A stretch of 8,647 nucleotides of DNA from Actinomycetota bacterium (lineage in GTDB: Bacteria; Actinomycetota; Humimicrobiia; Humimicrobiales; Humimicrobiaceae): NCBI GenBank assembly GCA_018897225.1, contig JAHILC010000025.1, positions 1 to 8,647 of the forward strand, written 5' to 3'. Numbering within the stretch: the stretch's first letter is position 1; every line of letters starts with the position of its first letter. The position numbers were made by a program, and so were the translations under genes. The notes under the pieces are model-generated. The model saw only the letters and a program-made list of their open reading frames with translations, was not told the origin of the DNA and did not search any database. This document shows, piece after piece, positions 6,716 to 8,647 of the stretch.

Positions 6716-6743
6716 CTATCTAAAATATGAACTATCTAAAATT
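6712..6743. repeat. Tandem repeat, two copies of a 16-bp unit
   Basis: TGAACTATCTAAAATA (6712-6727) is followed immediately by TGAACTATCTAAAATT (6728-6743), identical in 15 of 16 positions. Each unit contains TAAAAT (6721-6726 and 6737-6742), one base from the -10 consensus. The array could therefore be a duplicated promoter element or paired binding sites, or simple replication slippage. It begins inside the right arm of the inverted repeat at 6696-6713. The downstream gene starts 59 bases after the array. Confidence 0.6.
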
Positions 6744-6801
6744 TAAGTACAAATATTAAGAATTTAAATTTTTATCTATAGGTACATGTAAAGGAATATA
6801 A

Positions 6802-7998
6802 ATGGGTGATATCAAAAATGTATTAGAAAAAGTTATCCAGGATGGCAACGGAATAATAAAGCTTAAACCCGCATGGGTTGCAAGGGATTTTCTGCCGCCT
6901 GGTAAAAGGCTGGGATTAAAGGATGAAGAGTACGATGTCGGTGAAAGAGGGTTTATTTCTGAAAGATGGCTTGCTTCTGTAACAAAAGCAGATAATGCAA
7001 TAAGTCCCGAAGATGAAGGCTTAAGTTATTTAAATGTTGACTGGAGCGAAGAAGTAAATTTAAGAGATGCTGTGGCAGCCGCAGGCGATCTTATAATGGG
7101 AACCCAATACGCAAAAACACATTCAGGTCTAGGAAGGCTTGCAAAAATTTATGATTTCGGAGCCAGAATTCCTTATCACATACATCAGATGGAGAAGGAT
7201 GCAAAACTAGTTGGAGCAAATTCCAAAGATGAAGCATACTATTTTCCTGAAGATGTAGATACAGGCCCGCATCCTGAAACTTTTTTCGGGGTCCACCCTT
7301 ATATTGTTGACGAAAAGAAATATGATATTCTCCTCCCTTATCTTGTTGAATGGAAAGATGACCTGATTTTGCAGCATTCAAGAGCTTATCTTAATGTTCC
7401 AGGTGAAGGTTTCTTCCTGCCTTCAGGAGTTCTTCACGCTCCAGGAACCGCTCTTACTATAGAACTGCAGGAAGATTCTGATGTTTTTTCAATGCTTCAG
7501 GCGTTAAATGCGGGAAAAATAATTTCAAAAGAGCTGCTTTTTAAAGATGTATGCAAAGAAGACAGGAAAAAGAAAGGTGAAAAGGCAATCCTTGACCAAC
7601 TCGACTGGCCTGCAAACGGTGATCCTTATTTTTATGAAAATCACCATCTTCCTAATGTTTTGGTAGAAGAGTCTAAGCAGGCTGGTGGAGAAGAGCACTG
7701 GATTTATTATAATACAACTAAATTCTCAGGTAAAAGGCTTGTAGTAAAACCGGGTGCCAGCTTTACTTTTACTGAGAAAGGTGTTTTCAATATTCTGGTT
7801 TGGAGAGGCAAAGGAACTTTTGATGGACATAAAATAGAAGGTCAGAACTTTGAATGCGATGAGCTCCTTATTTCACATGACAGGGCAATTAAGCCTATTA
7901 CAGTTAAAAATGACGGCCAAAAGGATCTTATAATTATTAAGTTCTTTGGTCCTGATATTAACATGGATGCTCCTAAAATAAAGCCTTACAAAAAATAA
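6802..7998 (+). CDS. Two-cupin phosphomannose-isomerase-like protein
   Basis: This 398-residue cytoplasmic protein is related to class I mannose-6-phosphate isomerases but is not a canonical one. The first cupin has a plausible metal site: H126 and H128 (IPYHIHQM), E144 (KDEAYYF) and H212 (LPSGVLHAPG). The GFFLPSGVLHAPG turn is the place where PMI enzymes have their HA motif. A second cupin-like beta domain covers about residues 310-385 (LVVKPGASFTF, WRGKGTFDGH) and lacks an obvious His/Glu set, so it is probably structural, as in PMIs. The N-terminal 100 residues carry a long polar segment with no recognised motif. AAGGA at 6791-6795 supports the start. It lies between a transporter and a TIM-barrel gene, which suggests aldose-ketose isomerisation or keto-sugar handling in the same pathway. 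A regulatory sugar-binding role is possible. Fold likely, reaction unknown. Confidence 0.75.
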   Translation: MGDIKNVLEKVIQDGNGIIKLKPAWVARDFLPPGKRLGLKDEEYDVGERGFISERWLASVTKADNAISPEDEGLSYLNVDWSEEVNLRDAVAAAGDLIMGTQYAKTHSGLGRLAKIYDFGARIPYHIHQMEKDAKLVGANSKDEAYYFPEDVDTGPHPETFFGVHPYIVDEKKYDILLPYLVEWKDDLILQHSRAYLNVPGEGFFLPSGVLHAPGTALTIELQEDSDVFSMLQALNAGKIISKELLFKDVCKEDRKKKGEKAILDQLDWPANGDPYFYENHHLPNVLVEESKQAGGEEHWIYYNTTKFSGKRLVVKPGASFTFTEKGVFNILVWRGKGTFDGHKIEGQNFECDELLISHDRAIKPITVKNDGQKDLIIIKFFGPDINMDAPKIKPYKK

Positions 7999-8053
7999 AG
8001 GAAAATAATATACAAAGTGAATAATTTAAAATTCTAACAATAAAGGAGAAAAA

Positions 8054-8647
8054 ATGGCAAAAAAAACATCAATAGGCGGATGGGCATATATTTGGGGTGG
8101 CTACTCTGAAGCACCAATTCCTCTTGAAGAAGTTGCAAAAAAACTTGCTGAACTTGGATTTGATGGTATTGAAATGGCAGCTTTTCCTCCACACCTTGAA
8201 CCCAATACAAAAGAAAAAAGATCAGAAGTTAAGAAAATGCTTGACAAGTATAACCTGGGGATTTCCGGACTTGCAGCTCCTTTCCCTTCACCAGCTACAT
8301 CAAAAGAAGAGGATTATATTAAAGCAGTAAAAGGAAATCTTGATATATGCATTGATATGAATATTCCTAAATTACGTGTAGATACTGTAGATCCACCAAC
8401 CGGAATACCTGATGGTATGGATTATGAATCTTGTTTTTCAAAAGTAGCTTCTATTTGGAATAAGTCGGCTGAAGTTTGTGCAAAAGAAGGGGTAAAACTT
8501 ATATGGGAATTTGAACCAGGTTTTCTATTTAACAAACCAAGCGAAGTTGTAAGGATGGTTTACAAGGTTGACCACCCGAATTTCTCAATTTTGTTTGACT
8601 CCTGCCATGCTTATATGTGCTCGGTACTGGCTTCAAGGCAGCTTGGC
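8054..8647 (+). CDS. Third xylose-isomerase-like TIM-barrel enzyme (sugar phosphate isomerase/epimerase), 3'-truncated by window edge
   Basis: The first 198 residues of an enzyme expected to have about 280-320. AAAGGAG (8042-8048) lies five bases before the ATG, and the frame stays open to the last base. Strand 1 is SIGGWAYIWGG, and ELGFDGIEMAAFPPH is the typical second strand. Two of the four metal ligands are visible: E152 in WEFEPGF, aligning with E168 of the 957-1919 protein, and D182 in LFDSCHAYM, with H185 beside it. The later His and Glu lie beyond the window. It is clearly different in sequence from the other two barrels, so it is not a recent duplicate and probably does a separate step. 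It is 55 bases from the cupin gene, so the two are likely co-transcribed. A run of eight A bases at codons 2-4 is a possible slippage point but does not break the frame. Confidence 0.9.
   Translation, partial: MAKKTSIGGWAYIWGGYSEAPIPLEEVAKKLAELGFDGIEMAAFPPHLEPNTKEKRSEVKKMLDKYNLGISGLAAPFPSPATSKEEDYIKAVKGNLDICIDMNIPKLRVDTVDPPTGIPDGMDYESCFSKVASIWNKSAEVCAKEGVKLIWEFEPGFLFNKPSEVVRMVYKVDHPNFSILFDSCHAYMCSVLASRQLG

Noticed and set aside
6532..6801. Riboswitch in the gap before the cupin gene
   Set aside because: The hairpins do not match any riboswitch consensus I know, and no terminator or sequestering stem precedes the start at 6802.
8097..8330. A 77-codon + strand open frame with a possible protein
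   Set aside because: It lies in another frame of the TIM-barrel gene that starts at 8054, which has a strong ribosome-binding site and clear family motifs.

Overview
The window is AT-rich bacterial DNA from a low-GC, probably anaerobic carbohydrate user. It favours A/T third positions and AGA/AGG and ATA codons, and has strong Shine-Dalgarno sites of the GGGAGG/AAGGAG type. This gives no genus; a Clostridia-, Thermotogae- or Atribacterota-like bacterium would fit. No rRNA, tRNA, intact transposase or CRISPR array is visible. All eight recognisable genes are on the + strand and all belong to one theme: uptake and conversion of a small sugar, polyol or glycoside.

Layout. 2-682: the C-terminal part of a MalG-type (CUT1) ABC permease, cut by the window edge. 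699-923: a small membrane protein coupled to it. 957-1919: a xylose-isomerase-like TIM-barrel enzyme (AP_endonuc_2 / sugar phosphate isomerase-epimerase superfamily). 2066-3268: a Gfo/Idh/MocA NAD(P)-dependent sugar dehydrogenase. 3376-4227: a D-tagatose/D-psicose 3-epimerase-type TIM barrel with a complete active site. 4296-5399 and 5422-6531: two different MalK/UgpC-type ABC ATPases. 6532-6801: a 270-bp non-coding gap full of small structures. It holds a GNRA-capped hairpin, two diverged copies of a hairpin resembling the right end of IS200/IS605 elements, an 18-bp inverted repeat and a 16-bp tandem repeat. 6802-7998: a two-cupin, phosphomannose-isomerase-like protein. 8054 to the end: a third xylose-isomerase-like TIM barrel, truncated by the window edge.

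How it may work together. The permease, its missing partner and binding protein (presumably upstream) and the two ATPases would import the substrate. The Gfo/Idh/MocA dehydrogenase would oxidise a ring hydroxyl to a ketone. The TIM-barrel enzymes could then epimerise, isomerise, or eliminate and hydrate next to that ketone, and the cupin protein could act as an isomerase on the product. One dehydrogenase with three metal-dependent TIM barrels resembles known oxidation-elimination-hydration routes (levoglucosan, C- and O-glycosides through 3-keto intermediates) and also the Thermotoga-type inositol route. The true substrate cannot be read from the sequence. The best candidates for new biology are this pathway, the heteromeric ATPase pair with an accessory membrane peptide, and the structured gap at 6532-6801.
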